A stretch of 64,000 nt of DNA from Asterionellopsis glacialis (lineage: Eukaryota > Bacillariophyta > Plagiogrammaphyceae > Rhaphoneidales > Asterionellopsidaceae): positions 1 through 64,000 of the forward strand of contig WKLE02000025.1 of assembly GCA_014885115.2 (NCBI GenBank), written 5' to 3'. The stretch's first letter is position 1; every line of letters begins with the position of its first letter. A program made the position numbers and the translations under genes. The notes beneath the pieces were generated by a model. It had not been told where the DNA came from. It saw only the letters and a list, made by a program, of their open reading frames with translations, and ran no database searches. This document shows, piece by piece, positions 41,723 to 51,001 of this stretch.

Positions 41723-42538
41723 ATGACCCGATACAATGTGCTGGTTGGCGTCGCAATGCTGCTTTTGGACCCTGTGTGGAGTTTGATTCCAGCAACACCA
41801 GCTGAGCAGACACTAAGAGCTATTCGGTCACTTCGGAATGCCATCGAAGAGGAAACGAATCAGCCAAAGCGGCTTTATGTTGACTATCTTATTCCCTTGC
41901 CTCCAGAGACTGTGGCAGCTGACATTGATCCATGGCCTGGTGGACTTGCCCAAATGTACCCGTATGCAGAAGATATTCTGAAAGAAATCCTCGGAGGTAT
42001 TGTGGACGATCCAGGAACCTGTTCTTCTCAAGTTATTTCTCCGCAAGATTGCTGTGGTTTCTTTGTGCAAGAATCAAACACTTCTCCTAAAAATGATGTC
42101 GCCGCTCTACTTTTTCCCGGCGTCGACCAACTCGATAAAATCTCGGAAATCGATCAAATGGTAGGCGATCGGACATTGGTGCTATTCAATCGTCAATTTA
42201 AACGTCCAGCTGATTTTGGCTTTGCCGGAAAAGATAAAAGTAACAAAATTGTTTTTGATAAGTTTAAGTGGGGTTTTGCATTTCAAGAATTTGCATGCAG
42301 AGGTGAAGATGTAAAGTTAACCTTTGAGTTTCCCAATTGGCAATCTTGTGCAATTTGCGATGAAGACGAAGACTTGGGGGCAAGAGAAATACCTCTCCTT
42401 GACCCACAGACATCACGGCCATTGTATGACGACTTAGAAACTAAAATCAACGAAGTACTACCAGAGCCATTATGGATGCGAAAAATGGGCGAAGTGGAAT
42501 CGAAGGGATTCAAGTTCCAGCGAGGTCAAAACGATTAA
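41723..42538 (+). CDS. DUF1995-family protein, likely plastid
   Basis: Single exon, 271 aa. The N-terminus (VLVGVAMLLLDPVWS) is a signal peptide. The mature part shows the DUF1995 pattern seen in plant and algal plastid proteins: KRLYVDYLIPLPPET, DPWPGGLAQMYPYAEDILKE, LLFPGVDQLDKI, TLVLFNRQF, and WGFAFQEFACRGEDVKLTF. Members such as Arabidopsis LPA3 help photosystem II assembly, but the family is mixed and function here is open. It converges with the S49 protease gene, whose stop codon is 45 bp away. Confidence 0.75.
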   Translation: MTRYNVLVGVAMLLLDPVWSLIPATPAEQTLRAIRSLRNAIEEETNQPKRLYVDYLIPLPPETVAADIDPWPGGLAQMYPYAEDILKEILGGIVDDPGTCSSQVISPQDCCGFFVQESNTSPKNDVAALLFPGVDQLDKISEIDQMVGDRTLVLFNRQFKRPADFGFAGKDKSNKIVFDKFKWGFAFQEFACRGEDVKLTFEFPNWQSCAICDEDEDLGAREIPLLDPQTSRPLYDDLETKINEVLPEPLWMRKMGEVESKGFKFQRGQND

Positions 42539-42583
42539 TATAATTAATTTAAAATTCTAGTCTAAAAATCTTATATATCAACA

Positions 42584-44398
42584 TTATGTCTTATATTGAG
42601 TGTTCGACTGCAGTTTAGTCGTAAAAGATCGTACAGAAGCTTGTATATCTACATCATCACTTTTTGCCAATGATACCTGGTCTGCCAGAAGAAGTGAAAC
42701 CTTTGATAGAACGTTGCTTGCATCTGAAAATAACTTTGCAACTGGTCTAGGAGGATGGATCCCTGCAAATGGAAATCTTCGCTTATCGTAATTGATAAGC
42801 TTCAAAACACGAACTCCATCTCGCAACCGTTGGGAAATATATTCATCGCTTGTGATGACTCGGTCAATCAAACCGACATCTAGTGCATCACAACCAAGCC
42901 AAACATCTCCAGTTGCAACATCATCAATTTGCTTTGCCAATTTTGGTCTAGCAGCTAGTACATGTCGTTTGAAGGCATTATGTGTTTTGTCAATCATTTT
43001 TTGAATTGTTTTCATTCCATCTTCAGAGACCTCGCCTATTAATCCTACCGGCGCCTTATGCTTCCCTCCTCGGAATACTAACGGTTTAACTCCCCAACTC
43101 TCAAGTGCATTGTGGATGTTTACCGTTTGACCAATTACGCCTATGCTACCAACAACTGCAAACGGTGCAGCATACAACCTTCCAGGACTAGATGTACAAG
43201 CCATCATGTACCCACCTGATGCTGCAACTTTATCTACAATGACTGTAACTTGAATTCCTGGTTCATCTCGAAGTCTCAATATTTGCTGTGCAGCAAGTCC
43301 ATACTCTGCAGCTGATCCACCAGGTGATTCTAGAAGAATAATTACTTCAAGTTCGCTATCTGTTTGTTCCGTGGAGTTCAATGATGTTGTGTTGGTCTTT
43401 TCGTTCTTACCTCTATGTTCTTCCAGTAAGAATGAAACCTTATCGTTTAGATCATGTGCCTGAGCCACCATTGTGTCTAGTCCTTTAAGCTCCAGTATGA
43501 TTGATGTGCCGTTATAACTTTTCTTAACTTCCTTACTGTGTTCCCGTGCACCACTGGTCTTATTGAAGTCACCCAGCAACGATTTTGGCATCTTTATCTG
43601 AGTTTTTTGTGATGGTGTTGACATTGCCTTGGACAATGCCATACTGTCCTTACTGTACCGTTCATTTATTCTTTCAAATGTATAATGCTGTTCTATTGGT
43701 GGTATGTATGCTGGATTGGATGGCATGAGGAGTGTAGATATCAACTGACTAAAGAGGATACTATTAGGTCCACCAAGTAATGCAGCTGCCAATGGCAATG
43801 ACGACTGTGCTCCATCACCATTCCCTCCTGACAATTTAGTTATTCGTCTCATAACGTCGAAGAAGACCAGTATCTTGATTATGTTGGTTGGTTGAATCTT
43901 AATAACATGACCAATCACTTTTCCTGTTTCTGGATCAACTATGGGTGTTCCTAAAATGTGTACAATAGCTTTCTTTAATTCCCTTCGAAAGGCAAACACC
44001 GCCAATGCAAATACAATTTTGGTTTTATTCCTTTTCAATAGTTTCAATGCATTTTGAGGTGTTTTCCGAGTCTTTGCCAATGCCTTGGCTAATGCTGATT
44101 TTGATTTTTTCGTTTCTTTCGCTTTTTTTTTGTCTACATCATCATCATCATCATCATGATGTGAATCATATTCATCTTGGTCTTCTTCCTCACTGTCCTT
44201 GTCAGAATCATGATCACGGTCGTTATCATCATCATCATCATCATCATAGTCTGGATTGATTTGTACAACATAACCATCACTTTCATCAATTTCTTCAGAA
44301 GTCAGGTCAACTTTACTACGTTTAGCATTCACTAACGTAGGCGATATGACTAGGATAAGAAGGAGAAGAAGTAAATACACGAACAAACATGATCGCAT
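42584..44398 (-). CDS. S49-family (SohB/SppA-like) serine protease
   Basis: Single exon, 604 aa. A signal peptide (LFVYLLLLLLILVISPTLVNA) precedes an Asp/His/Glu-rich low-complexity region (~50-90, encoded by ATC/ATG triplet runs) and a basic Lys/Ala stretch. Hydrophobic helices near 125-140 and 165-225 suggest membrane attachment. The protease domain is at ~345-540: LESPGGSAAEYGLAAQQIL, VIVDKVAASGGYMMAC with the catalytic Ser, then VVGSIGVIGQTVNIHNAL and GKHKAPVGLIGEVSEDG, where the partner Lys of SohB-type enzymes is expected. S49 proteases degrade signal peptides or membrane proteins in bacteria and thylakoids. Thylakoid or plastid-envelope location is possible but no AFAP-type motif is visible. 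Confidence 0.87.
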   Translation of the reverse strand: MRSCLFVYLLLLLLILVISPTLVNAKRSKVDLTSEEIDESDGYVVQINPDYDDDDDDDNDRDHDSDKDSEEEDQDEYDSHHDDDDDDVDKKKAKETKKSKSALAKALAKTRKTPQNALKLLKRNKTKIVFALAVFAFRRELKKAIVHILGTPIVDPETGKVIGHVIKIQPTNIIKILVFFDVMRRITKLSGGNGDGAQSSLPLAAALLGGPNSILFSQLISTLLMPSNPAYIPPIEQHYTFERINERYSKDSMALSKAMSTPSQKTQIKMPKSLLGDFNKTSGAREHSKEVKKSYNGTSIILELKGLDTMVAQAHDLNDKVSFLLEEHRGKNEKTNTTSLNSTEQTDSELEVIILLESPGGSAAEYGLAAQQILRLRDEPGIQVTVIVDKVAASGGYMMACTSSPGRLYAAPFAVVGSIGVIGQTVNIHNALESWGVKPLVFRGGKHKAPVGLIGEVSEDGMKTIQKMIDKTHNAFKRHVLAARPKLAKQIDDVATGDVWLGCDALDVGLIDRVITSDEYISQRLRDGVRVLKLINYDKRRFPFAGIHPPRPVAKLFSDASNVLSKVSLLLADQVSLAKSDDVDIQASVRSFTTKLQSNTQYKT

Positions 44399-45220
44399 GA
44401 TTTCCCCCCTTTTTTTAAATTTTTTTTTTCAAGACGAATCCTTGTCGATGAAAGTAAACGTAAATCCGACAATAACCAGACAATGTATTAGGGTAGATAC
44501 CAATCAAAACTCAAAAAATGAGGAGTTGATTGTTTGAGTATGATAGCCTTTGCGATCAAGTTGTTGTGTGATGTCGAAAGGTCAAGAGTTCGAGATCTGC
44601 TTCCGACGACAGGTGGCAATTCCGTGTAAAGAAAGAAGATACAAATAATTCTGACTCGTGGCGTCAATACGCGCACATAGACAGAATGTGATTCCGAAAG
44701 AAAAAAAAAAAACCCCGGCGCTCTGCGTTTCCCGCGCACTCGAACTCTTTTGGATTTTTATAATTTCAGTTGTGTAGACACGTATCTTTGCTTTTCTCCT
44801 ACTTTCAAAATGGAGGGAATAATGTTAGGATAGCGGTCACTTGACAATTTAATGTTGCTGAGACATGTAAATAATTCCAACGCAAATAATTCAATTTTTT
44901 ACATCAACTATAAAGAATGCTTCAAATAATGACACCCCCCAGATTGCAAAGGTACCACATTCTCAATCTGTCGCAGATAGCTTTCGCAAGTGTTCAGTAC
45001 TACTAGAAATCCAGAGTTTCAATGATAACAAAATATGTACGACAAGGTGTAACTAAATTCTAAAGAGACAAGACCATGCAAATTTCGATAAGAACATCTG
45101 AAATATGAATTTCATCTTTTAAGTTTTTATTTAAAAATTATTCTTTCATACATTCATGGAAGCATTATCATGAAGAACCACCCCTCCGCCGTCGTTATAA
45201 ACCTAATCTTTAAGTATCAT
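44399..45220. other. intergenic, S49 promoter side and PsbQ 3' side
   Basis: Upstream of the S49 gene are A/T tracts, a poly-A run near 44700 and one TGACTCG word near 44651. The rest is AT-rich PsbQ 3' flank. No gene or RNA is supported; a GAGTTCGAGAT string near 44588 lacks tRNA context. Confidence 0.5.
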
Positions 45221-46476
45221 CTACTGATAAAAGTACCCCTCAAGGTCAGGAATACCACATGAATCTTGCATGTATCCACTAATCATCAACTGTCCCCATG
45301 CCTTTTTGAGAAATACACCATGATCCCCCCAAAATAATACAAAAAAGTTGCACGGGTCAGAAATTGGATACCACATTATTTCGTAAACTTTTGACTTGCA
45401 TCATTACAACTTTTTCACCTTGAAAATTACTTGGTACAACACTTGAACTTACCTGACTAAGGGATGGACCACCTCTATTTTGACATAATTTCGTCTTTTT
45501 GACTAATTCAAAGTATCTAAGTTTACTCCTTCCGTATTGAGTTGTTTGATCAGGACCAGGTGGTGGAATGAGTTTCATTTCATTTAAACCTGTAGCAGCA
45601 TTTAACTGACCAAAGAATTCATTAATAGCAACACGTCCTTCATTCCAACCCTCAATGGCCGTATTGACAAGACTCCTATCAATTTCCACAGGAAGATCCT
45701 AAAATAATATGATAATATAACGTGTGTACAAACAAAAAAGAAACGAAAGAATTAGAAGATGATTTGAATCAACATGTACAGAGTTTTGGACAAGAACTAG
45801 AATGCAGATTGCAATTTATATAATACAAGAAAATGATAGACACCAAATTTGTGTTTTGAATCGCAGCCCTTACCCTGCGTACTCCTGCAGTTGCCTTTGA
45901 AATTTTAGCCATGGCTCTTTCAAATTTAAATTGTGTAGCACGAATATCCTCAGCAATATCTGGTGGCATGGACAAGGAAAAGATTCTCATGGTATTGGTA
46001 AATTCACGTTCAATACGACTAGGATTTCCTTGACCCTTGTTGTTGTTGACTTGGAACAACTGTCCAATTTCACCCCAATTATCAATATCACCAACATTCT
46101 TTTGAACTTCCCATGTATAAAAATCAGCAGATATTTGAAGTGGTACACGATATTGTAAATAATCCTTGACAGCTGTTGAAGGTAAATCAGGTAACAAACC
46201 ATCATTGGGACCCGTCGCAGCGGCCATGGCAGGTTGAGGTGCCGCAGATGTCAAAACAACAGCATTGGCAGCTGCAGTAGCAGTTACAACTTGAAATACA
46301 TTACGTCTACTCATCACATGATGATGATGATTATTGTTGCTGTTACTGGTAGATGCAGATAAGCTTGTTTTGGACGAAAGTTTTTCATAACGACTCAAAG
46401 GTGCAGCATGGAAACCATGGATTTCACCTACAACCAAAAGTGATGTTAAAGCAGCAAAGGCAGTAGAGAGTTTCAT
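45221..46476 (-). CDS. PSBQ: PsbQ (oxygen-evolving enhancer 3), photosystem II lumenal subunit
   Basis: Exons 45874-46476, 45453-45698 and 45221-45301 are joined across 175-nt and 151-nt introns (GTAAGG..TAG, GTAAGT..AAG), both phase 0, giving 309 aa. Splicing restores GVRR-DLPVEIDRSLVN and SLSQ-AWGQLMISGY; the protein ends IPDLEGYFYQ. Targeting is three-part: a signal peptide (LSTAFAALTSLLVVGEIHG) with GFHAAP at the cleavage site, a plastid transit part, and a twin-arginine lumenal signal with SRRNVFQVV and PQPAMA-AA. The mature four-helix domain (WGEIGQLFQVNNNKGQGNPS, ALNEFF-like AINEFFGQLNAATG, YFELVKKTKLCQNRGG) is the red-lineage PsbQ'. It stabilises the manganese cluster of photosystem II. 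The first intron is followed by a short exon and a 27-codon last exon. Confidence 0.9.
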
Positions 46477-47197
46477 GGTGACTGACTTTATCAAGTTGGG
46501 TGTTCCGTCGGAGTCACACAACAAAATAATATGTTTTGTTTGGAATCAATACCAAAGAGGCTTCACCAAAAAGGGTTCAAATAATATCCAAAAAATAGTC
46601 GGTCAAGTGCGTGGTGTATCTTGTGAGAGAAGAAGCATCTGTTATGTGAACGTGTTCTTGGCGTGGTTTTTGAGAAAAAGAGTGATGCCATTGACTGCCT
46701 GACTCGATTCAACGAAACCCGGAAATCGAATCTACAAGAGTGCCCGATATCCTCAGCCTTAATCTTATTATTATTATTATTATTATATTGTAAGATATTG
46801 TTTTTGTGCTGCTTGCCTCAACTGTTTCGAGTAAAAACACACTAACATTTTGAATAAGATCATGGCAAAGAACTCATGTGTGTTGTCATATCAGGCATAG
46901 CAAACAAAAGTCTAAACCTAGGAGGTGTACAAGGTGAAACAAGGGAGTAAAAAATATATGACGACAACTATGGTACTCTAGAAAATGTTATCTACATATT
47001 ACTACTAACTAAAGTCTGGAATTAGAATTCTTTTCATCATGGTACACCCCATGTTAATGAAATGATTGCTCTATATTGCGAAACATTCGTCTTCCATTTT
47101 ATAAAAAACACTAGCATTCCTAGCCCTTCTCCCTTTTACCATACACACTGTACTAATTATTATGTTTCAAATTGTTATATTTTTTTGGTGGATTTTT
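46477..47197. other. intergenic, PsbQ promoter side
   Basis: About 0.7 kb between PsbQ and Spt4 genes on the same strand. It has a TTA microsatellite (TTATTATTATTATTATTAT near 46765-46784) and one TGACTCG word at 46700-46706. No gene is supported. Confidence 0.55.
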
Positions 47198-47605
47198 TTA
47201 GGATGGTACTGGTCGACATCTCCATCGGATACCTCGTTGTTCTAAATCTTCTTCAACATCCTTATCAAGTTGTCCAGTGACTGATATAGCATACACCCCT
47301 GGCAAGTAACTATCGACACGGATCCATCGTGCCGTCCATGATTCTCGTGGATCCATAATGGCAGCCTGCCCTTCAAAGAAGGCAGTCGTACAACTATTGC
47401 ATTTTTCATGATTATCTTCTAAATTTAAAAATGGACAATTTTCACAACCCTCATTAATAAATTGATCCAAGGTTTTCAAGATTCCACAACGCTTACATGC
47501 ACGAATACCACGAAGTGAATCGGGTACACTGGCTTGTGCTAATTCGGCAACCTGTTGGGGAACCTCTTCACCACCACCTTCGACTTCGTCATCGCGATAA
47601 CTCAT
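47198..47605 (-). CDS. SPT4: transcription elongation factor SPT4
   Basis: Single exon, 135 aa. After an acidic ~30-residue leader comes the Spt4 zinc-binding core: RACKRCGILKTLDQF with CxxC, GCENCPFL with the second Cys pair, then CNSCTTAFFEGQAAIMDPRE, SWTARWIRVDSYLPGVYAIS and VTGQLDKDVEEDLEQRGI. This order matches yeast and animal Spt4. The protein pairs with Spt5 (NusG-type domain) to form DSIF, which keeps RNA polymerase II processive. The leader is longer than in yeast Spt4, which starts almost at the zinc finger. Confidence 0.92.
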   Translation of the reverse strand: MSYRDDEVEGGGEEVPQQVAELAQASVPDSLRGIRACKRCGILKTLDQFINEGCENCPFLNLEDNHEKCNSCTTAFFEGQAAIMDPRESWTARWIRVDSYLPGVYAISVTGQLDKDVEEDLEQRGIRWRCRPVPS

Positions 47606-48082
47606 GATTCAGTAATAATCTCTTCTTTTTTTTTCTTCTTGTTTCTTGAACTGTCAGACAAGTTTGTGATGGTACAATACACAGGAGAGGCAACAAGGAC
47701 AACTCGGCGGTGTGTTAATGGCAATGTGCTACTATCTATGTGGTGTAGTATTTTCAGCAACGCGGTCGATAATCTCTTTCTGCTTGCTCTGCTGCTTGTC
47801 TTTTTTTTGGGCAAGACATGCTCTGTGCCACCAACGAACGACGGACAGTTAGTTTGTAGACAAGTCGAGCAAGGCGCGGCAAGCTCGAGATTCGAGATCG
47901 GGCTGCCTTACGTTTGATCCTTAACCTTCATCCTACATATTACTCCGTATATAATACGGCAATCACGGAGAAACCGCGCCGGGATCAACATTATTTTTAA
48001 AAAGTATTCAGATCTGATAAATATTATATGTATTCGAAATAATTACAGAACGAAAATTTCCCATTCTTCAGTGCTATTTATC
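47606..48082. promoter_or_regulatory. divergent promoter region, SPT4 / small basic protein
   Basis: This spacer separates divergent starts. CCGTAT-ATA-ATACGG at 47945-47959 is a perfect 6-bp inverted repeat, nested in CTCCGT...ACGGAG. It could be a factor site; the open frame at 47555-47917 has no family signal. Confidence 0.4.
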
Positions 48083-48346
48083 ATGGACGATATGATGGCT
48101 AGAGCTGTGGACGAATTTTTTCACACACGCAAAGCTAGTCAGAGCAGAAGAAAACAAGAAGCCTGGGATAGATCGAGTGTCGCATCAAGACAGAACAAGC
48201 GGAGACGACAACAAGACAACAATACAGTAGCGAATCTTCTCGGTCGTGAGTTCAGTGTACCGTATCTATCTGGAGTTGCTATTATTGTTGGTAAACCAAC
48301 AGCGATATCAAGCCAGACAGAGAGGATAATAGGATCCCGCAAGTAA
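48083..48346 (+). CDS. small basic protein of unknown function
   Basis: An 87-aa frame from ATG MDDMMARAVDEFFHTRKASQ, with an acidic-amphipathic start, a Lys/Arg/Gln-rich middle (SRQNKRRRQQDNN, NLS-like) and a C-terminus LLGREFSVPYLSGVAIIVGK. It resembles no family I know. It sits 78 bp before the purple acid phosphatase start, on the same strand. A GTAAAC at 48291 could be a splice donor, so the frame may be the first exon of something longer, or it may be a chance frame. Confidence 0.4.
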   Translation: MDDMMARAVDEFFHTRKASQSRRKQEAWDRSSVASRQNKRRRQQDNNTVANLLGREFSVPYLSGVAIIVGKPTAISSQTERIIGSRK

Positions 48347-48423
48347 AAAAAAAAGGAATCTAAAAACGTGGTTGAGGCAAAGGGAAAAAAAATTGCAATC
48401 TACATATACCTTGTCATTTCATA

Positions 48424-50478
48424 ATGAGGATGTTACTTCGGTTCAAATCCTCCGGCACGTTGGTACTACCACTCATACTAGCACTAGCATGTTTAGCATC
48501 GATACCATTGCCATCCTTGGCAAGTAGTCTTTGTGGATTACCGAAACATTTACATTTGACTGTGGGGAAGGATCCATCCACGTCCATGACGGTATCCTTT
48601 GCATCACCACCGTGTAAAGACAATTTAGATGTAATACCCACAGGTGCTGTATTGTATGGTGTTAATCCAAACCAATTAGATCGTATCGTTGTAAGCTCTA
48701 CACCACCCTCACGATATGATGCTACCATTTTATTACGACGAAAAAATTCAACCATGCCATATTTATCGGATTACTTTCATCATGTACAACTGGAGGGATT
48801 GGAACCAAATTCAAAATATTATTATCGTTGTGTCATCTTGCCAGGTGATTTAGAAGCTGAACAAATACTTCAAGAACAAGAAAAAATGATGGACAATGAC
48901 ACTTCAGACGAGGAAGAAGAAGCAGATCAAGGGAGATATTTAAGATCCAAGGAAGAAGAAGCTGAAACAAAAAGAAACGTAGATTTCAATCCACGTACTC
49001 CTCATAGATTTTTATCCACAACGATTGAAAAGGAGGATTCTACGATATTCTTAACAAGTGGAGAAACACTTAATTCACATACAGTGTTATCATTACCATT
49101 GTATGATGTTACCCTACGACAACAAAGTGATGGGAATCTTGTATTGTACAAATTAAATGAAAAACCTGGTGGTGGTTCCAAGTCGGCATGGTCAGCCAAG
49201 GTGGTGTATCCAAATGGTGAATATTTTACAACACTACAGGGAGATGGTAATTTAGTTATTCGTGCTGGCACCATTGAACAACCTAAAGCTGTGATTTGGT
49301 CAAGCAACAAGGTAGGACCGGAGGATGATTATTTCCTATCGTACAATCCAAAAGAAAAGGGTATGTTTATTCAATCAGGTACACCCGAAAATCCTGGATC
49401 CAAAATTATATGGAAATCCAAAGATGGTGGCCATAAAGCAACACCACCACCACCTGAAATGAAAGGTTCCTTTATCACAGCACCTCCTCCAGGAGAAGGA
49501 GAGGGGTATACCAAACTTGTCTTTATGGGTGATTTGTCACAAACCAAACGTACACGTGATACAATGGCTGTCCTTCAAAAACATCGGGCTCGGTATGCTG
49601 CTATTATTTTGGCAGGTGATTTAGCATACCCCGACAAGGATCCACGTAAATGGGATAGTTGGTTTGATTTGATGGATGACTATAGTGTCACATTTGATTT
49701 ACCACTTCAAATTGCACCTGGTAATCATGATATTGATCGTCATGCTGAAAATGGTGAAATTTATGTTGCGTATGAAAATCGATTTCTAATGCCTCAAGTA
49801 CAACCTCCAGTTAAACCACCGTACTTTGGAGAACAATCGATTGAAATGTATAACATTCCATGGCCATTAGATTATGAATATGGTAATGCATACTATTCCT
49901 TCATTTATGGTCCATCGTACAATATCGTGTTGAGTTCTTATTCTGACTTTGCACCTGGATCTATACAATATGAATGGTTACTAAAGGAATTTGAATCAGT
50001 AGATCGAAGCTTGACACCGTGGTTACTTATCACGATGCATTGTCCCATGTACAATACATTTGCTCTTCATACCAAGGACATTCAAATTAAAAAAGCCAGA
50101 GAGATTTTAGAACCTTTATTTATCAAGAACAAGGTCAATGTTGTCTTTGCTGGACACATACATGCCTATATGCGTACCCCACCTGTCATTAATGGGACAG
50201 TGGATGTGACAGGTCCCATGAATATTATTATTGGCGATGGTGGTCGTAAGGCCTTTGCTCCCTTTCAACAGGAAGAACCTGAAGAATGGGTTGCTGTCCG
50301 TGATTCAACCTATTATGGCTATGGTACATTTGATTTGATAAATCAAACACATGCCAAGTGGGAATGGATCCATACCGCCCAAGAAGATGTATACAACTAT
50401 GTGATTAGTAAAGATGGTGAAGAACTTCCACCAGCAGGTGTAGATGAGACCTATGTTGTAAATCAGTACTTTCTATAA
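48424..50478 (+). CDS. purple acid phosphatase with inserted bulb-type lectin domain
   Basis: Single exon, 684 aa. A signal peptide (LVLPLILALACLASIPLPSLAS) leads a purple-acid-phosphatase-type fibronectin-III domain at ~40-140 (HLHLTVGKDPSTSMTVSFAS, LEGLEPNSKYYYRC). An acidic linker (~140-200) and a bulb-type (B_lectin) domain at ~205-335 follow: LRQQSDGNLVLYK contains the full QxDxNxVxY mannose-binding motif, and LQGDGNLVIR and YNPKEKGMFIQSG are the two weaker repeats. The metallophosphatase begins at ~360: VFMGDLSQT, ILAGDLAYPD, APGNHD, TMHCPMY and GHIHAYMR supply the seven metal ligands. It should be secreted or in the vacuole or cell wall, releasing phosphate from esters; such enzymes are often induced by phosphate lack. 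The lectin could hold it to glycans. Confidence 0.88.
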   Translation: MRMLLRFKSSGTLVLPLILALACLASIPLPSLASSLCGLPKHLHLTVGKDPSTSMTVSFASPPCKDNLDVIPTGAVLYGVNPNQLDRIVVSSTPPSRYDATILLRRKNSTMPYLSDYFHHVQLEGLEPNSKYYYRCVILPGDLEAEQILQEQEKMMDNDTSDEEEEADQGRYLRSKEEEAETKRNVDFNPRTPHRFLSTTIEKEDSTIFLTSGETLNSHTVLSLPLYDVTLRQQSDGNLVLYKLNEKPGGGSKSAWSAKVVYPNGEYFTTLQGDGNLVIRAGTIEQPKAVIWSSNKVGPEDDYFLSYNPKEKGMFIQSGTPENPGSKIIWKSKDGGHKATPPPPEMKGSFITAPPPGEGEGYTKLVFMGDLSQTKRTRDTMAVLQKHRARYAAIILAGDLAYPDKDPRKWDSWFDLMDDYSVTFDLPLQIAPGNHDIDRHAENGEIYVAYENRFLMPQVQPPVKPPYFGEQSIEMYNIPWPLDYEYGNAYYSFIYGPSYNIVLSSYSDFAPGSIQYEWLLKEFESVDRSLTPWLLITMHCPMYNTFALHTKDIQIKKAREILEPLFIKNKVNVVFAGHIHAYMRTPPVINGTVDVTGPMNIIIGDGGRKAFAPFQQEEPEEWVAVRDSTYYGYGTFDLINQTHAKWEWIHTAQEDVYNYVISKDGEELPPAGVDETYVVNQYFL

Positions 50479-51001
50479 TAAACAAGAATGGAAAGGCTGT
50501 GTTGGTTATCTATTTTTGAAAATTTCCTAGAGACAACTGTTTCTTCATGTGTTATATCTTCTTTATTAAAACGAAGAAAAATGTGATGGATTGACTCATG
50601 CATATATATGAGGACACGATAACATGGCATTATTTGAGAACAGGATGGTCAGCTCAATCCGTGTACAATACATTACTTGTAGAAAATTTGACAAACACAT
50701 TTTAGTCTTAGGTTTATTGTTTTTAAAAATGCTCGTTTTCATTCAATTCAATAGACCAAGTGGGGATATTTTATAAATTTCAAAACTTTCATCTCTTTTT
50801 ATTGCTCGTCATTTTCAAATCTAGTGGAGACCACGTGTATTATTATTATTCTAATTTTGCATTTACTCATTGCTTTGAAAATGCTTTAGCCTAGGTAAGT
50901 GATCTTTAGGAAGAGTGTTAAACAAAATCTATTTTCTAGTTTTAAAGTATAATTGAAGCATATGGAAACCTCTTCTCGTGCTAGCTATAGGTTACATATA
51001 A
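50479..51001. other. 3' intergenic between convergent genes
   Basis: This AT-rich spacer lies between the convergent phosphatase and CRTISO-like genes. It includes a TTATTATTATT run near 50840. It probably consists of both 3' UTRs. Confidence 0.55.

Noticed and set aside
44580..44600. B-box-like GAGTTCGAGATC that might mark a tRNA or SINE
   Set aside because: No matching A box, anticodon stem or acceptor stem at the right distance.
47555..47917. 120-codon frame upstream of the small basic protein
   Set aside because: It overlaps SPT4's start in the opposite strand, has a TTG start and shows no motif.
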